A stretch of 64,000 bases of DNA from Tetrahymena thermophila SB210 (GCF_000189635.1 NW_002476481.1:620001-684000), one strand, 5' to 3'. Numbered from the stretch's first letter, positions 13,831-27,106 are shown. Program-made: numbers and translations. The notes: generated by a model not told the origin, from the letters alone.

Positions 13831-14685
13831 CTTCTAATTATAAACAATCTAACTAAATTCGCTAATATATATCTATCTATTTATATAATTCCTTTGCAAA
13901 TGAAATTTTATTAAATAAATTACTTAATCTTTTATCTATTTAGAATATCTTAATCAATATTTCAGTTTTGAAAAATGTCATCAATAAGAAATAAATACAA
14001 AATAAGCTGGTCCTCAAAATAAAATTTAATAGAAATGGAAGAATATATTAAAAAATATAAAAAACCTTCAAAATATCTAATTATATTAAGTCTTAAAATT
14101 AAATTAATATTATTCTGGTAAATTCATTCTTAATAAAATATTATCCAAATATGTAAAAAACTCATTTTAAAAAATAAATAATCTCATGTTTTTTAATTGA
14201 ATTAAATATAACTTATTGTTGTTGTAATTAATTAAAAAAATATTTTAAATTAAACAAATATAGCTAAAAACTTTTTAAACTGAGCACTCGTTAAAAATGG
14301 ACAGAAATTTTTAAGTAAAATTAAAAAATGAGTGTAAATACATCTAAAATTTATTTCTATTCTAGTAATTTCGTATACTCATTATCATTTATATAATATT
14401 TAATCAAGTATTTAATTTTTTAATGAAGAAATCTACATTTTTGATAGAACTCCTTATCTTATGATAACATTTTTTTTTCATAGATAGACATTACAATATC
14501 AATTTAAAAATTTTGTAAATAAATTCATAATTTATTTTGTAAAAAAAAAGCATTGTGATTCAAAACTATATTATTTAATGTAAATCTGAAATACACAGCT
14601 ATACCTTAATTAAATCAAATCTCTTTTCTTTTCTTTATTTTTACTTAATTAATATAAAAAATTCATATTAATTTGAAAATAAAAA
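13831..14685. other. Intergenic, divergent promoter region
   Basis: 855 nt of A/T-rich DNA between the start codons of two divergent genes. Several poly-T/poly-A runs are present; no conserved motif could be assigned. Confidence 0.65.
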
Positions 14686-16308
14686 ATGTTTGATTCAAAG
14701 TAAAATATTACAAATTATTTGGAAAAAAATGGTTTTAATAAGATTCAATTCTAAGCAAATCAACAAGATTAATATTCAAAAGATACTAAGAATTTAATCC
14801 AAGCTTGGAATAGTTAAAAAAAATAATAAGCATTTATCAAGGTAATAGAGGTTAGAAATCCACAATAAACAATAGATCGAATTAAAATGGTTTAAAATTT
14901 TGAAACAAAGTTTATTCAAAAATATGATAAACCACCAGAAATAATTGATAATGGATTGATAGTATATTCAAATAGCTTTCAAAAAAATGGAAATTTAAAA
15001 AATTATTAGTAAAAAAAGCAATTAAATATAGATATAGTTTAAAGATTAGCCTGTAAAATACTTATAGGATTAGATTGCTTACATAAAAATAAACTTTTTC
15101 ATGGAAGATTTAAAATTGAAAATGTTCTTATGGATTAAAATGAATCTATTTTGCTTACGGATTATTGTATACAAGATAGTGATGATTTTTTCTTGGAAAA
15201 AGAATAAAATCATTTTAATCAAGAAAAAAATATTTTTGAAAATTTGAATGTTTCTATTGAAGAGATGCAGAGCTAAGATTTGTACAGGGCAGGAGTTTTA
15301 ATAATTAGCCTATGCGATTTGTTAAGAGAAAAAGAATAAAATTTAGATCAATAACTAAGATACAACACGAAAAGATCTTATTATTTGTAATAAATAGCCA
15401 ACAATCTTGTTGACTAGGATAATCTCAGACTTTTTAATTTATAATTTACTTTAGAAAAATTAGATTATTTTGAAGGAATCTATTAATCTTTTTTGTTTGG
15501 TTTAAATACTTATGAAGGAGAGATGTAAAATAATAAAAAACATGGAAAAGGTGTTTTCAAATATTTTATTGGTGATTTGGTATTTGGAGTTTGGGAGAAT
15601 GATAAATATACTGGGAATGGAGTAACTTATTATTAAAATGGTGACATTTCAGATAAGAGAGATAATAATTATATTATGTATTGGAAAAAATCATAATGTA
15701 TGATCGAAGGAGTATATTCAAATGATCAAAAAGCTATCTAAGGAACCTACTTCATTGATGGTAGCTAATGGAAAGTAACTTATATAAATAAAAAATTCTA
15801 AGGCTATTCAGAAATTTATTATAAAAATAATGAGAACTTATTTAAAGGAAATTTAAAGGATAGTTAATAGCATGGCTATGGTGAATTATTTTGGAAGGTA
15901 AATCAAGTATTCAAAGGAAAATTCTAAAATAATCAAATTGATGGTTTAGGGCAATTTAAACTCTAAGAAGGAAGTGAATATTTTGGATAGATGAAATACA
16001 ATAAGTTTCATGGTTATGGAAAATTATACTGGAATATAGGTAGTTATTATGAAGGATAATGGGTTAATCACCAAAGATAAGGATATGGAAAATATTATGA
16101 CTATTTTAGTGGTTCTATTTACGAAGGTATGTTTTAAACAAGCTAATAAGATGGTGAAGGTATCCTTAAATAATAAAATGGTACCATAAAATATGGATTG
16201 TGGTAAAAAGGTATTTATGTTTAAGGATCTGACAAGCAAGTTGATTTAGAGTAGCTTAAGTAAAAATTTTTAAATTTAAGTCTTTCTTTACAAAAAAGTA
16301 TGCGTTGA
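14686..16308 (+). CDS. Pseudokinase-MORN repeat fusion protein
   Basis: Single-exon ciliate-code frame of 540 residues. Residues about 45-250 follow a protein kinase plan: AFIKVIEV provides a beta-3 lysine, a helical stretch ends in LACKILIGLDCLHKNKLFH, then HGRFKIEN (His139) stands where HRDxKxxN is expected and LLTDY (Asp159) where DFG is expected. The HRD catalytic Asp is replaced by Arg and the DFG Gly is lost, so the domain is predicted to be catalytically inactive. From residue about 276 to the end run roughly six MORN-type units (YEGEMQNNKKHGKGVFKY, YYEGQWVNHQRQGYGKY and similar), which in other proteins bind membranes or form cortical scaffolds. Inference: a membrane- or cortex-associated scaffold whose kinase fold serves for binding. 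The gene lies divergent to 13830 and convergent with 17438. Confidence 0.85.
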
Positions 16309-17437
16309 TAAATAAATAAATAATTATTTGTTTTCATACAAAAAATTTGATGAAAGGGATTGCTCACCTTATTTTTGTTAAAATGAGTAGCTTCTTAAGC
16401 AAGTTGGCTAATGCATTTTTAGCAATTATATTAGTTAAATTCATTTGTATAAAAAAATATCTTATTATTTTATGTCAATAATGTATTATACTATAATATC
16501 CATTTTTAAAAATAAGAATAATACTATATCTATTAACTTATTGAATAAATAATATAAAACTAAACAGCTAGCTATAAATAAGTTATTTATTTTTATTTGA
16601 TCTTATATTTAAATACTTATTTGAAAACAATTTTAATTTAACTATTTTTTTATATTTTTTGTATGATTAGATAAAAAATGATTAATTATTTTTATTAAGA
16701 AATGAATTAAAATGATTTGATAATTATATCTCTTTTATATATTTTAATTAATTTGTTTTTTAATAGCATTTCTTAGATTTTTAGATATAAGACTATGTAC
16801 TATTTTAAATTATTAACATAATATCACTAAGTTTTATATTTAAATTACATAAATACAATTCACTTCTATTAATCTTATAGTATTCGACATTGATATTTTT
16901 ACAAAGATAGATTTTTCAAAGAGGTATGTTATTTTTATGCCCTATTTAGTGCTTTATTAAGGAAAAAATTATCTTTATTTTCATATATATTTCAGTTGGT
17001 TATCAATTATCATTTCAATATTTTTTTCATTTTACACGTTTTTTTGACTTGAAAAAATTGAATTTGTTAAATTTTGAATTTAGTTAAATGATAAAAATGA
17101 ATGTTTATTGTTTTAATTATTTTTATTTTAAATTAAATTATAATAAATTTATATAATAAAATAGAACTTAAATTTAAAAATCTCATTTCTAAAGTGTTGG
17201 ATCATTCTCAATAAAGCAACTAAATAATATTTTTTTAAGGTAAATCGTATAAAATAGTTTAGAAAAATTTATTAATTAATTTAAATTAGTCAAATACATT
17301 TAATTTAAAAATATCAATAACTCTGTAAAAGCAAGTTTAAAAAAATAAAAATTTTTTTTGAAAATTAAATGAAAAATTAATTTTTAAGATTAAAATATAA
17401 ATACATACATAACTTTTTATAATAAAGGCTTTTATTG
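16309..17437. other. Intergenic region between convergent genes, containing a gene relic
   Basis: A/T-rich 3' flanks of two convergent genes. The only structure found is the decayed copy of part of the right-hand gene at 17161-17217, listed separately. Confidence 0.65.
17161..17217 (-). pseudogene. Decayed partial duplicate of the 17438-19345 gene
   Basis: These 57 bases align without gaps to 17971-18027, inside the neighbouring gene, with 8 differences (49 of 57 identical by eye). On the minus strand the fragment still reads FIENDPTLQK, then a TGA stop, then DFQIQVLF, against FIEKDPTLQKIDFQIKVLF in the gene. The same reading frame is kept, yet one Ile codon has become TGA. It lies about 220 bases past the gene's stop codon in the same orientation and peters out on both sides, so it looks like the last recognisable piece of an old tandem duplicate. 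Confidence 0.65.
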
Positions 17438-19345
17438 TCAGTTTAAAAATGGAATTTTATTAACAAAAAAAGGAAGTTCCACAAATTGATAAATGTGCTT
17501 ATACAAAAGATTTAAATCTTCTTTGTCTAACAGATTTCCATTTCCTTTTTTGATGTATCTTTTAATGAGTCTCAAATTTATGTAATGAATAATTTATTAC
17601 TAAGGAGAGTTCAGTAGGTCATTTTCTTTAATAATTTCTGAGTCATTTAACAGGTGTTTTAAATAATTTATTTATTCTGTGCTAAATTCTTTATAGTTCT
17701 CATTTGTCTTTATCAAATCCTGTCTATAAAAATAAAAATCACTTGCCTCAATAAATTAATCTTTTTCATCTAGTTTCTGAAGTATAATATTTTTGTTTTA
17801 GTCGCATGAATAGTATCTTACTGAAGATTTCTGCTCCTCAAAACCAAAACTATGTAAAATTTCGCTAACTAATTTCATAAAAAACTAAGGTTTAGGTATA
17901 TCTTCACTTTGAGTTACCAGATTCTAGTTATTCTTAGGTGTCAATTTGATAAGAAAAGATGAGTAATTAAATAGCACTTTAATTTAAAAATCGATTTTCT
18001 AAAGTGTAGGGTCCTTCTCAATAAAGCTAGATATAACTTGACATACAATAAGGCACACATCTGAAGCAAATACCTCTCCAAAGAATATTCCTTTGGTTCC
18101 GTTTTTATTATTAATTTTTGTCTCTAATTTAGTGATTGGGTCATAATAATATATCGTCCTTTATTTAAGGTATCTTGCTAGTCTATTAAATCCTAGTAAA
18201 TCTAAAATTTTGTAATCAACATTCATTAAAAAGTCTTTTATTTAAAACAAAAATAGTTAGCATGTTTTCTATTCTTTTACAATCTTTACAGTTTCATTAA
18301 ATAAATTTTAATTATCATCGATTTCTATGCTCACACAATTTAATGAGTTGAGGTATTTTGTAAACAAATTACCAATAAATTATTCACTATTATCTTTTGT
18401 AAAGAAAAATGGGTTTCCATCTTTCTGTCCTACTTTTAAGTATATTTTATTACTAAATTTGAAGTCTCTTGTCCTTTGTGATATATTGAAGTATACCTCT
18501 TCACATTAGATATAGTTACTTAAATCATTATCTTTATTGAAAAACAATTAATTTTGAACTCTATCTAATATTTCTTAAACCTAAGAAGCACTTAATTAGC
18601 TTCTGCTTTGATATTTTTCACAGAAACACTTATTCACTGTTGTTATAGGGAGAGAATTAAATTATCTCCAAATTTTAAACTGCCTAATCTAATTAGACGT
18701 AATCTAATCTATTTAATTATTAATAATCATTTTTTCAAACAAATCTAAATCCTTATTTTTAAATTAAATATCAAATATATCTTAGTGAATTTAAGTCTAT
18801 TTAAATAAAATGTCACAAATTTTATTTCTGATTTCTATCTAGTTTTTATTTTGCAAATTATTGTTTTCAAATTATTCTTAGATATATCCCTTAGTACATT
18901 CTTTGATGCAGTTGATAATTTCTCTGTAATGACATAACTATCTCACTTCTTAAGTATAAATTGGCTTTAAATTAAAATGTTATCTGTATACTTCAGCTTA
19001 AATCTAGATTTCTACGTTAAAAAAAGTTAAAACTTTATAAAGCTAATCGATTCTAACTATTTAAGCAGTACCGTCACCATTTTCTATGATATCAAGCTCA
19101 TCCTTTCCTTCTTGATTCATAAATGTAGCTTCTCCATCCAAATTTTCTTACTCAAAATAATTAGGAATCTGAAAATAGTATTTTTTCATGATTAACACTT
19201 TACTATGTTTTAATCTTTTAACAGATAAGATCTTAGAAATATCAACAATCTTCTAAATTTCAAAAAGCTCATCCTATAAAGGAATCTCTTCAACCTTTTC
19301 AAAATTTTCTAATTCTTCGTAATCCCTGATATCTTCTATCTCCAT
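17438..19345 (-). CDS. Unrecognised 635-residue protein
   Basis: A single uninterrupted ciliate-code frame starts at ATG 19345 and ends at TGA 17438; more than thirty in-frame TAA/TAG codons confirm the code. No signal peptide or membrane helix. The N terminus is acidic (MEIEDIRDYEELENFEKVEE), the middle is Gln/Asn-rich and helical with two Cys close together (NKCFCEKYQ, near residue 240), and the C-terminal third is mixed alpha/beta with FFGEVFASDVCLIVCQVI as the most hydrophobic core segment. I do not recognise a family. A short relic of the same gene lies downstream at 17161-17217, which suggests a local tandem family. Convergent to the pseudokinase-MORN gene. Confidence 0.8.
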
Positions 19346-20962
19346 TTAAATTAGCAATAATTTTACTTAATATATTTGCTCAAAGAATCTATAATTAATT
19401 TAATTAAATTTTTTATATTTTTGATGGTATATTATTAGCTAATAAATACTTTTTGATCTACTAATCATTCTTAAAATTAGTAAATAGTGTATGTATAATT
19501 TGCTATACTAAATATTAGCAAACAAACACTTAATTATATTTTCAACAAAAATTTCTTTGATCAGATTTTTTTAACTATTCATAATTCTTAAGTAGGATTA
19601 TTTAGAGTAGGTATTCTTTTAAGTAAATAAACTAATTTATTTTATATTAAAATTTACATTAATATTGAATTTTTTCAAATATATCTAATTCAAATAATTC
19701 AAATACTAATATCTGTATGTATCATAATACTCACTAGATTATTTCATTCTTTAATATTTTAAACATAATTAATATTTAATAAATAAAATTAGTTTGATTA
19801 TATTTAAAGTATCTTGACTTGATGAAAAAAGAAAAAAATCTTTGAAGTAAATTTTCGAAATATGAAAAATAGCAAACAAATTAATAATTTTTTTATAGAT
19901 AGAGCAATTAGTTGAAAGACAATATTTTTTGTTTATATTTTAAATTGTATATATAAATATTGAACTAAATAAAGGGATTTTTAAATTCATTTTAATATAT
20001 AAATAATTAAAAAGTGAAATTCTTTAATAAAGAAACTTTTAATTATTATTTAAAATACTTAAACAGTTATTGTTAATTTTCTCTTTTAAAAAATGAAAAA
20101 ATATGTTTAATTTATATATAATAAAGGTAAAAATCAAACAATTATTTGATGTAATCCAATTAATTATGTATTATTAAAAATAAATTTGAATAAAATATAT
20201 ATATATACATATATAACTAACTATAAATTCAAATATAAAATTAGTAATAAGATTAATAAAATCCAAAATAGGCATTAAAATAATTATGTTGAGCTTTAAA
20301 AAATAAATTAGATAGTAGTGCATTTGATATATTGACAGAGTTTTTACTATATTTTGATAGTTTGATGAAAGGAAACCTATCTTCTAATAATTTTTTTTAA
20401 AATAAATATTTTAATTCTTTTAATTATAAATTGAATTAAGTTGTTAAATTTAATTGCAACTAAATTAATTTGAAAATAACAAATATTTTAATGAATAAAT
20501 TAATGATTTAATAAATTTATCTTTCTTTCTTTTTTTCTAATTATTTTCATTTATTTATAAAAGATTTATTCATTTATTTTTTTTGGTCATTTGAAATTTG
20601 ATTACATCTACAGAAGTTTTTGGTATTTTATAATATGTTTTTTAATAAATAAAATGTATTCAAATAAATAGATTTAAAAGTATTTTGAATAATTTTTAAG
20701 AGTAAAGCTAGAACATTAAAACAAGGTAGACTTTTGCAAAAATTCTTTTATCGTCTTAAATTAACAAATTAATTTGAGAGTAATCAAATGAAAGATAAAT
20801 TTTTCACAATAATTTTGTTTATGAGGAGCTAGAAATGATTAATAAAAGAAATTTCATCAAAATTTCTTCTTGGTCAGTGGTTTAAAGGTTTTTGTTTTGA
20901 ATATCTAATTTAATTAAAATTTGCCAAATAATATTTTGAGTAAAAATAAATTCATAAATAAA
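19346..20962. other. Intergenic, divergent promoter region
   Basis: About 1.6 kb of A/T-rich spacer between an unrecognised gene (minus) and the first cathepsin-like gene (plus). It holds poly-A/T runs and a short (TA)n tract near 20199-20214, but no motif, RNA gene or coding frame that I can support. Confidence 0.65.
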
Positions 20963-23490
20963 ATGAAACTAAATATATTGATTTTATCTCTGTTAATAGT
21001 TGGAGCTATTTGTGTCGATGACTGGATTGACAATAGCAAAAACTACAAGCCCTTGATCAAGAGTGAAATGAGCTTCAACTCTGAACTTCCCGAAAACTTT
21101 TTCTGGGGTGATGTTGATGGAGTTAACTACTTGACTGTAACTAAAAATCAACATATTCCCTAATACTGTGGTTCATGCTGGGCTTTCACTGCTACCAGTA
21201 CTCTTTCTGATAGAATTAAAATTGCCAGAAAAGCTGCTTTCCCTGACATTTTAATTTCTCCTTAAGTTTTGATTTCCTGCGATGACTTCAGCAATGGTTG
21301 TCACGGTGGTAACATTCTTACTTCTTACTAATGGATCGCATAAAACAACATTACTGATGAAACTTGTTCTCCTTACCAAGCTTATGGACACGATAACGGA
21401 GTTGGATGTTCCGCATAAATTAAATGTAAGAACTGTTTACCAGGTAAAGGTTGTTGGGCTTAAGATAACGCTAAGATTTATTCAGTTGAAGAACATGGTC
21501 AAGTTAATGGTGAAGAAAATATGATGTAAGAAATATTCAATAGAGGTCCTATTGGTTGCGGAATCGCTTCAAATGACTATTTAAGATATAACTACACAGG
21601 AGGTATTTACGTCAATACTACTGAAGTAGACTACCATAATCACGCTATCTCTGTTGTAGGTTGGGGTGTTGAAAATGGAACCAAGTACTGGATTGTCAGA
21701 AACTCTTGGGGAAGGTATTATTTATTTATTAATTTATATAATTATTCATTCATTTTCATTCAGATTTATTTGTTTGATAAGTTTTAATTGACATCCATGT
21801 AATTTTATAAAGTTTTGTTTTTGTTTTTTTAGCTAATTAATTATTTTTTAAGGAAAATAATAAGGAAAGAAAAAGAAATTAATATCTTAGATTGATTTTT
21901 CTTATTCTTTTAATTTTCTTTCTTTTTTACAGCCAAACGTTTGTATTCTGTATAACCTTTTCTTATAAATTGCTTACTTTTTATTTCAGCTTGATCCTAA
22001 AAATAGTTATCAGCAAAACATTTTTGGATGTTTATTGAATTAGAAATTGACGTTTTAAATAATAAAAATTTTTAAAAAAAGCTATTGGGGTGAAAAGGGC
22101 TACTTCAGATTAGTTAGAGGTATTAATTCTTTGAATATCGAAAGTGATTGTGCATGGGCTGTTCCTAAAGATACCTGGACTAATGATGTTAGAAATACTA
22201 CTGCTAGCAACACCAACAGCTAATCTAACTTCAGATAATTACATGATTGTGTTAGACAAGAAAATAATCAAAAAGACCAAGTCATTCTTAGTCCTCTTCC
22301 TCACTAATATTTAAATGGAGCCGTTCTTCCTAAAAGCTGGGACTGGAGAAATATTTCTGGAGTTAACTATCTCTCAGTCACTCGTAACTAGCACATTCCT
22401 TAATACTGCGGTTCTTGTAATTAATTAATTAATTTTTTATTAAACACCTTTATTTTATTTTTTAATATCTTCAAAGATATTGAAATTGAAAAGATATTTA
22501 TTTATTTAATTTTGAGCTTAATTCTCTGAAAGATAGCATTTTATTACATACTATTAAATATTCATCAGACGATAGTAATATCTTCAAACAAATTTTCTTA
22601 ATTTATACTTAAGAGAAAACAAAATATTTTTTTATTTTTCATTAATTTAAAACACATAAATTATATTTTATAAATATTTTTTGTTATACTTCTTCAATAT
22701 TAGGTTTTAATATAACAACTAATAAATTTAGTTAGATTTTTTTCAAAATAAATTTTAATGATTATTTATAAATACAGGCTGGGCTCACGGTACCACATCT
22801 TCTATTGCTGATAGAATCAATATTGCTAGAAACAGAACTTTCCCTGATATTGAATTATCAGTTCAAGCCATTATTAATTGTAAAGCTGGTGGTTCTTGCA
22901 ATGGTGGTTAACCCATTTCTGTTTACTCATTTGCACATAAGAAGGGTGTTCCTGAAGAATCTTGCCAAAACTATGTTGCTAAGAATCCTTAAAAGTTCTC
23001 TTGTTCTGGTAATTACAAAAAACATTTTATATGAATAATTTTAATTTGGATTTAAAAATTAGATATTTAAAGATGTATGGATTGCACCAAGCCTGCTCCT
23101 ACTAATACTACAGTTAACCCTGGTAGATGTTGGGCTGTTGATAACTACGAAAACTGGAAGGTTGGTGAATATGGCACAGTTTCTGGAGCTGATAAGATGA
23201 AGGCTGAAATCTTTGCTAGAGGTCCAATTTCCTGCGGTATTGCTGTCACTAATAAGTTCGAAGCTTACACTGGTGGTGTTTACTCTGAAAAGAGCCTTAC
23301 TCGTATCAATCACGAAATTGCTGTTGTTGGTTGGGGTGTTGATGAAACCACTAACACTGAGTATTGGATTGGTAGAAATTCTTGGGGTACTTACTGGGGT
23401 GAAGATGGTTTCTTCAGAATTAAAATGCACTCAGAAAATCTTAAAATTGAAACTGACTGCTCTTGGGGTGTTCCAGTTGTAGAAAAATGA
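20963..23490 (+). CDS. Two-domain cathepsin Z-like cysteine peptidase, copy 1
   Basis: Papain-family (C1A) peptidase with two complete catalytic domains in one 581-residue chain. Exons 20963-21714, 22082-22416, 22778-23008 and 23063-23490 join in phase. The ATG at 20963 gives a signal peptide ([20 protein letters not shown]). Domain 1: [14 protein letters not shown] (oxyanion Gln and nucleophile Cys), [13 protein letters not shown] (His), RNSWGSYWG (Asn). Domain 2: [37 protein letters not shown]. The [12 protein letters not shown] motif and ADRINIAR are characteristic of cathepsin Z/X. All catalytic residues are intact in both halves, so both may be active. The propeptide before domain 1 is very short, as in cathepsin Z. 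The second intron interrupts the domain-2 catalytic Cys codon after its first base. Expected in secretory, lysosomal or phagosomal compartments. Tandem paralogue at 24986. Confidence 0.93.
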
Positions 23491-24985
23491 GTTTGATTAT
23501 AAAAATAAAATATTTTATATAATTAATTTTAATTTATGTTACATTTCGTTGTTCATAATTAAATACTTTTTACAAATTATATTTAATTTTCATTTTCAAA
23601 AAATATTAAAAACTGAATTAGTTAGGCTATTTATTTAAAATAGAGAAGTAAGTAGGTAGGTAGGTCATTCATTTATTTATTGATTTAATTAATTAAATAT
23701 TTGGAATTACTGGATTTAAGATATTTTTATTTTCACTAAAATATTTAGCTTTAAAGTGTAAATCAAATATTTATATTTGCTATTAAAATAAGTAAATAAG
23801 TTATTTAAACTTCTTTTCAATATATTTAGTCAAAATTCTTAACTTAAAAAAACTCATTTTTGAAAAATAAATTTTATCATAATTTTTGAGTGAAAATTTC
23901 AACTTTTAAAAAACAAGTACTAATTATATTGGATGCTAATTTATAATAAAATAAAGTAAAAGTGAATAATTATTTTAGTTCTTTAAACTAATTAAATGTT
24001 TTTAATAATTGTAAATAAAATTTCAAGCCTTTCTATACTGGGCACTTATGGGACCTAAAATTTTGCTCAAAGTATACAAGTGCTCAATTTATAGATGTTT
24101 TATATAATTAAAAAATTAAATTTTAGACAAAGTCTTACCCATTATTAATGAGTGATCAGTTTAAAAGGGTATTATCTAATTTGAAATTTTGACTGTATTA
24201 ATTATTTGATTAATATTTTTAATATTATTTAAACTATTTTAAGAAAGATAAATTTGTTTTGAAGATAATAATATGTTATTAAAGAGGGCTTTTTATTTTT
24301 ATTTTATAGTTTTTTAATGGTAGATAAATTTAGAATTTTAAATATCATGAATAGATCTTTAAATAAAAATTGACTAATTTATGTTTTTTAAAAAATTTAT
24401 TTATCAATCACTCCTTCAATAAGTTTTGTGTATCTTTTTCTTTATTATTAGTATATTAAAATTGAAATCAAAATAAAATATAATTAGCAAATCAATTTTC
24501 ATAGAAACAAGACTTTCTTTTTATTTAAATGACTTAAAATACGTCAAATGAGTTCAAAAAAGTAAAATGCTCAATTAAATGTTTATTTAATCAAGTATTT
24601 TTTTTTTTAAGGAAAGCATAGCTATAAACATGATGCATTAAACTAAATTGCTAAGGTACATTGCTAATGTAAATTATTATTATAAGTAACTAATTTTTTT
24701 AGGAGTGCATGAGTATTATAAGAAAACCAAAACTCAATTTTAAATAATGCATTAGAAGTATAATGAGAGGTAGAAAGATAGTAAGTGAAATTTCAGAAAT
24801 TCTTTTATAACCGAATTTAGTATTGATTGATTATTGGATGATTATTTACTTATTTGCTCATTGATATTCTTAAGAAATTATGAGTTATTTCTTTTAAATT
24901 GATTAAAAGCAAAATCCTATCATTCAGTTCAAAAAAAAAAAGATATATTAACAATTAATAACTTAGAAAAATCTTTTGAAAGCAA
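23491..24985. other. Spacer between the two tandem cathepsin-like genes
   Basis: About 1.5 kb, A/T-rich. A (TAGG)n-like tract lies near 23646-23664, and an 8-bp stem with one wobble pairs bases near 24039-24046 with 24084-24091. No gene is seen. Coding parts of the neighbours are highly similar, but this spacer shows no obvious similarity to the spacer upstream of copy 1. Confidence 0.6.
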
Positions 24986-27106
24986 ATGTTAAAACAACTT
25001 GTTTTAATTACTTTGGTTTGTGCTGTATTTGGCTAACTCCAAAACGAAGCACTTCCTCCCCATAAGAGTTACAAGCCTTATGTTATTTCCAATGCAGAAT
25101 TTAACTCTGTTCTCCCTTCCAACTTCACTTGGCAAAATGTTAATGGAACTGACTATTTGACTTTAGTTAGAAATTAACATATCCCTCAATATTGTGGTTC
25201 TTGCTGGGCTCAAGCTGCTTCCAGCACTCTTGCTGATAGAATTAAAATTGCCAGAAAAGCTTAATGGCCTGATGTTGTTATTGCTCCTTAAGTCTTAGTT
25301 TCTTGTGATGAATACTCCAACGGATGTCACGGAGGTAACTCTGGTACTGCCTTCTAATGGATTAAAGAACACAACATTACTGATGAAACCTGCTCTCCTT
25401 ATCAAGCCTACGGTCACGATAACGGACTTGGTTGCTCTGCTTAAATCATGTGTAAGAACTGCATGCCTAACAAGGGTTGCTGGGCCTAAGAAAATGCTAA
25501 GGTCTACACTGTTGCTGAATACGGTGATGTTAAAGGAGAAGCTTAAATGATGTAAGAAATCTTCAACAGAGGTCCTATTGCTTGTTATATCTACGCTACT
25601 GAATATTTGAGATACAACTACACTGGCGGTATTTACAATGACACCAGTTCATATCCAGGAACCAATCACGTTATCGAAGTTGTTGGTTGGGGTGAAGAAA
25701 ATAATGAAAAGTATTGGATTATCAGAAATTCTTGGGGATCGTAATTTATTTTTACACATTTTCAAATTGCATATATTTATTTATTTGTTTTACAATAATA
25801 ATCATAATGAAATCAATTTTTTTACTTTTAAAATTTTCTAATTTCTCTTTAAATTAAATTAGTTATTGGGGTGAAAAGGGTTTCTACAGATAATTGAGAG
25901 GAGTTAACATGCTTAACATCGAAAGCAGCAATTGTAACTGGGCTGTTCCTTTGGATACCTGGACTAATGACGTCAGAAATACTACTAAGGTTACTGAAGT
26001 CTCTAACAACCACACAAACAATTTCAGACATACCACTTGCATTCGTGAATCTAACAAGAATTCTACCTAACTCATTACTGGTCCTCTTCCTCATGAATAC
26101 ATCAATGCTGCCTCTCTTCCTGCTAACTGGGATTGGAGAAACATCAATGGAGTTAACTATCTCTCCTTCACCAGAAACCAACATATTCCTCAATACTGTG
26201 GTTCATGTAATTGCTTAAATTAATATTTATAATTTTACTCATAAATTGCACTTTATCAATCTATATTTTATATTTTATAAATTGAAATATTTTTTAATTT
26301 TATTTTATAACTTAATTTCTAAATCTCATTAATTTAATATAGGCTGGGCTCACGGTACTACTTCTTCCCTTGCTGATAGAATCAACATTGCTAGAAATAG
26401 AACTTGGCCTGATATTGCTTTGAGCGTTTAGGTTGTTCTTAACTGCTAAGCTGGTGGTTCATGCAATGGTGGCTAACCTATGGGTGTTTACCAATTCGCT
26501 AATAAATAAGGTATCCCTGAAGAATCATGCCAAAACTATCTTGCTGCTGATCCCAAGAAAGCTACTTGTTCAGGTAATCAAATTTATAGTTTTGAACATT
26601 GAGAAAAAGCTACTCTTAAAATTTTAAACCTTTACTTTCTTATAAAAAGTTATTAATTTATTATTATTTAATTTAAAGATACTTAACGTTGTCTTGACTG
26701 CACAAGCCCTATTCCCACCAACACCACAGTTAATCCTGGAACTTGTTGGGCTGTTAAATAATATCCTAACTGGAAGGTCTCTTAATATGGTAGCGTCACT
26801 GGTGCTGACAAGATGAAGGCTGAAATTTATGCTAGAGGTCCTATCTCTTGTGGTATCTATGTAACCAACAAGTTCGAAGCCTATACTGGTGGTATCTACA
26901 AAGAAAGCACTGCATTCCCTATGATCAACCACGAAATCGCTGTCGTTGGTTGGGGTACTGATCCTCAAACTGGTGTTGAATATTGGATTGGTAGAAACTC
27001 TTGGGGTACCTACTGGGGCGAAAATGGTTTCTTCAGAATTCAAATGCACAAATAAAATTTAGCCATTGAAACTGACTGTTCTTGGGGTGAACCAATTGTC
27101 GAGTGA
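24986..27106 (+). CDS. Two-domain cathepsin Z-like cysteine peptidase, copy 2
   Basis: Second member of the tandem pair. Exons 24986-25740, 25863-26206, 26343-26573 and 26679-27106 join in phase into 585 residues. A signal peptide is present ([16 protein letters not shown]). Domain 1 carries [27 protein letters not shown] and RNSWGSYWG; domain 2 carries [27 protein letters not shown] and RNSWGTYWG, so both Cys-His-Asn triads are intact. Intron positions and phases are the same as in copy 1, including the intron after the first base of the domain-2 catalytic Cys codon, while intron lengths differ strongly (367, 361, 54 nt in copy 1; 122, 136, 105 nt here). The pair therefore arose by gene duplication after the two domains were already joined. 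Likely a lysosomal, phagosomal or secreted peptidase. Confidence 0.93.
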
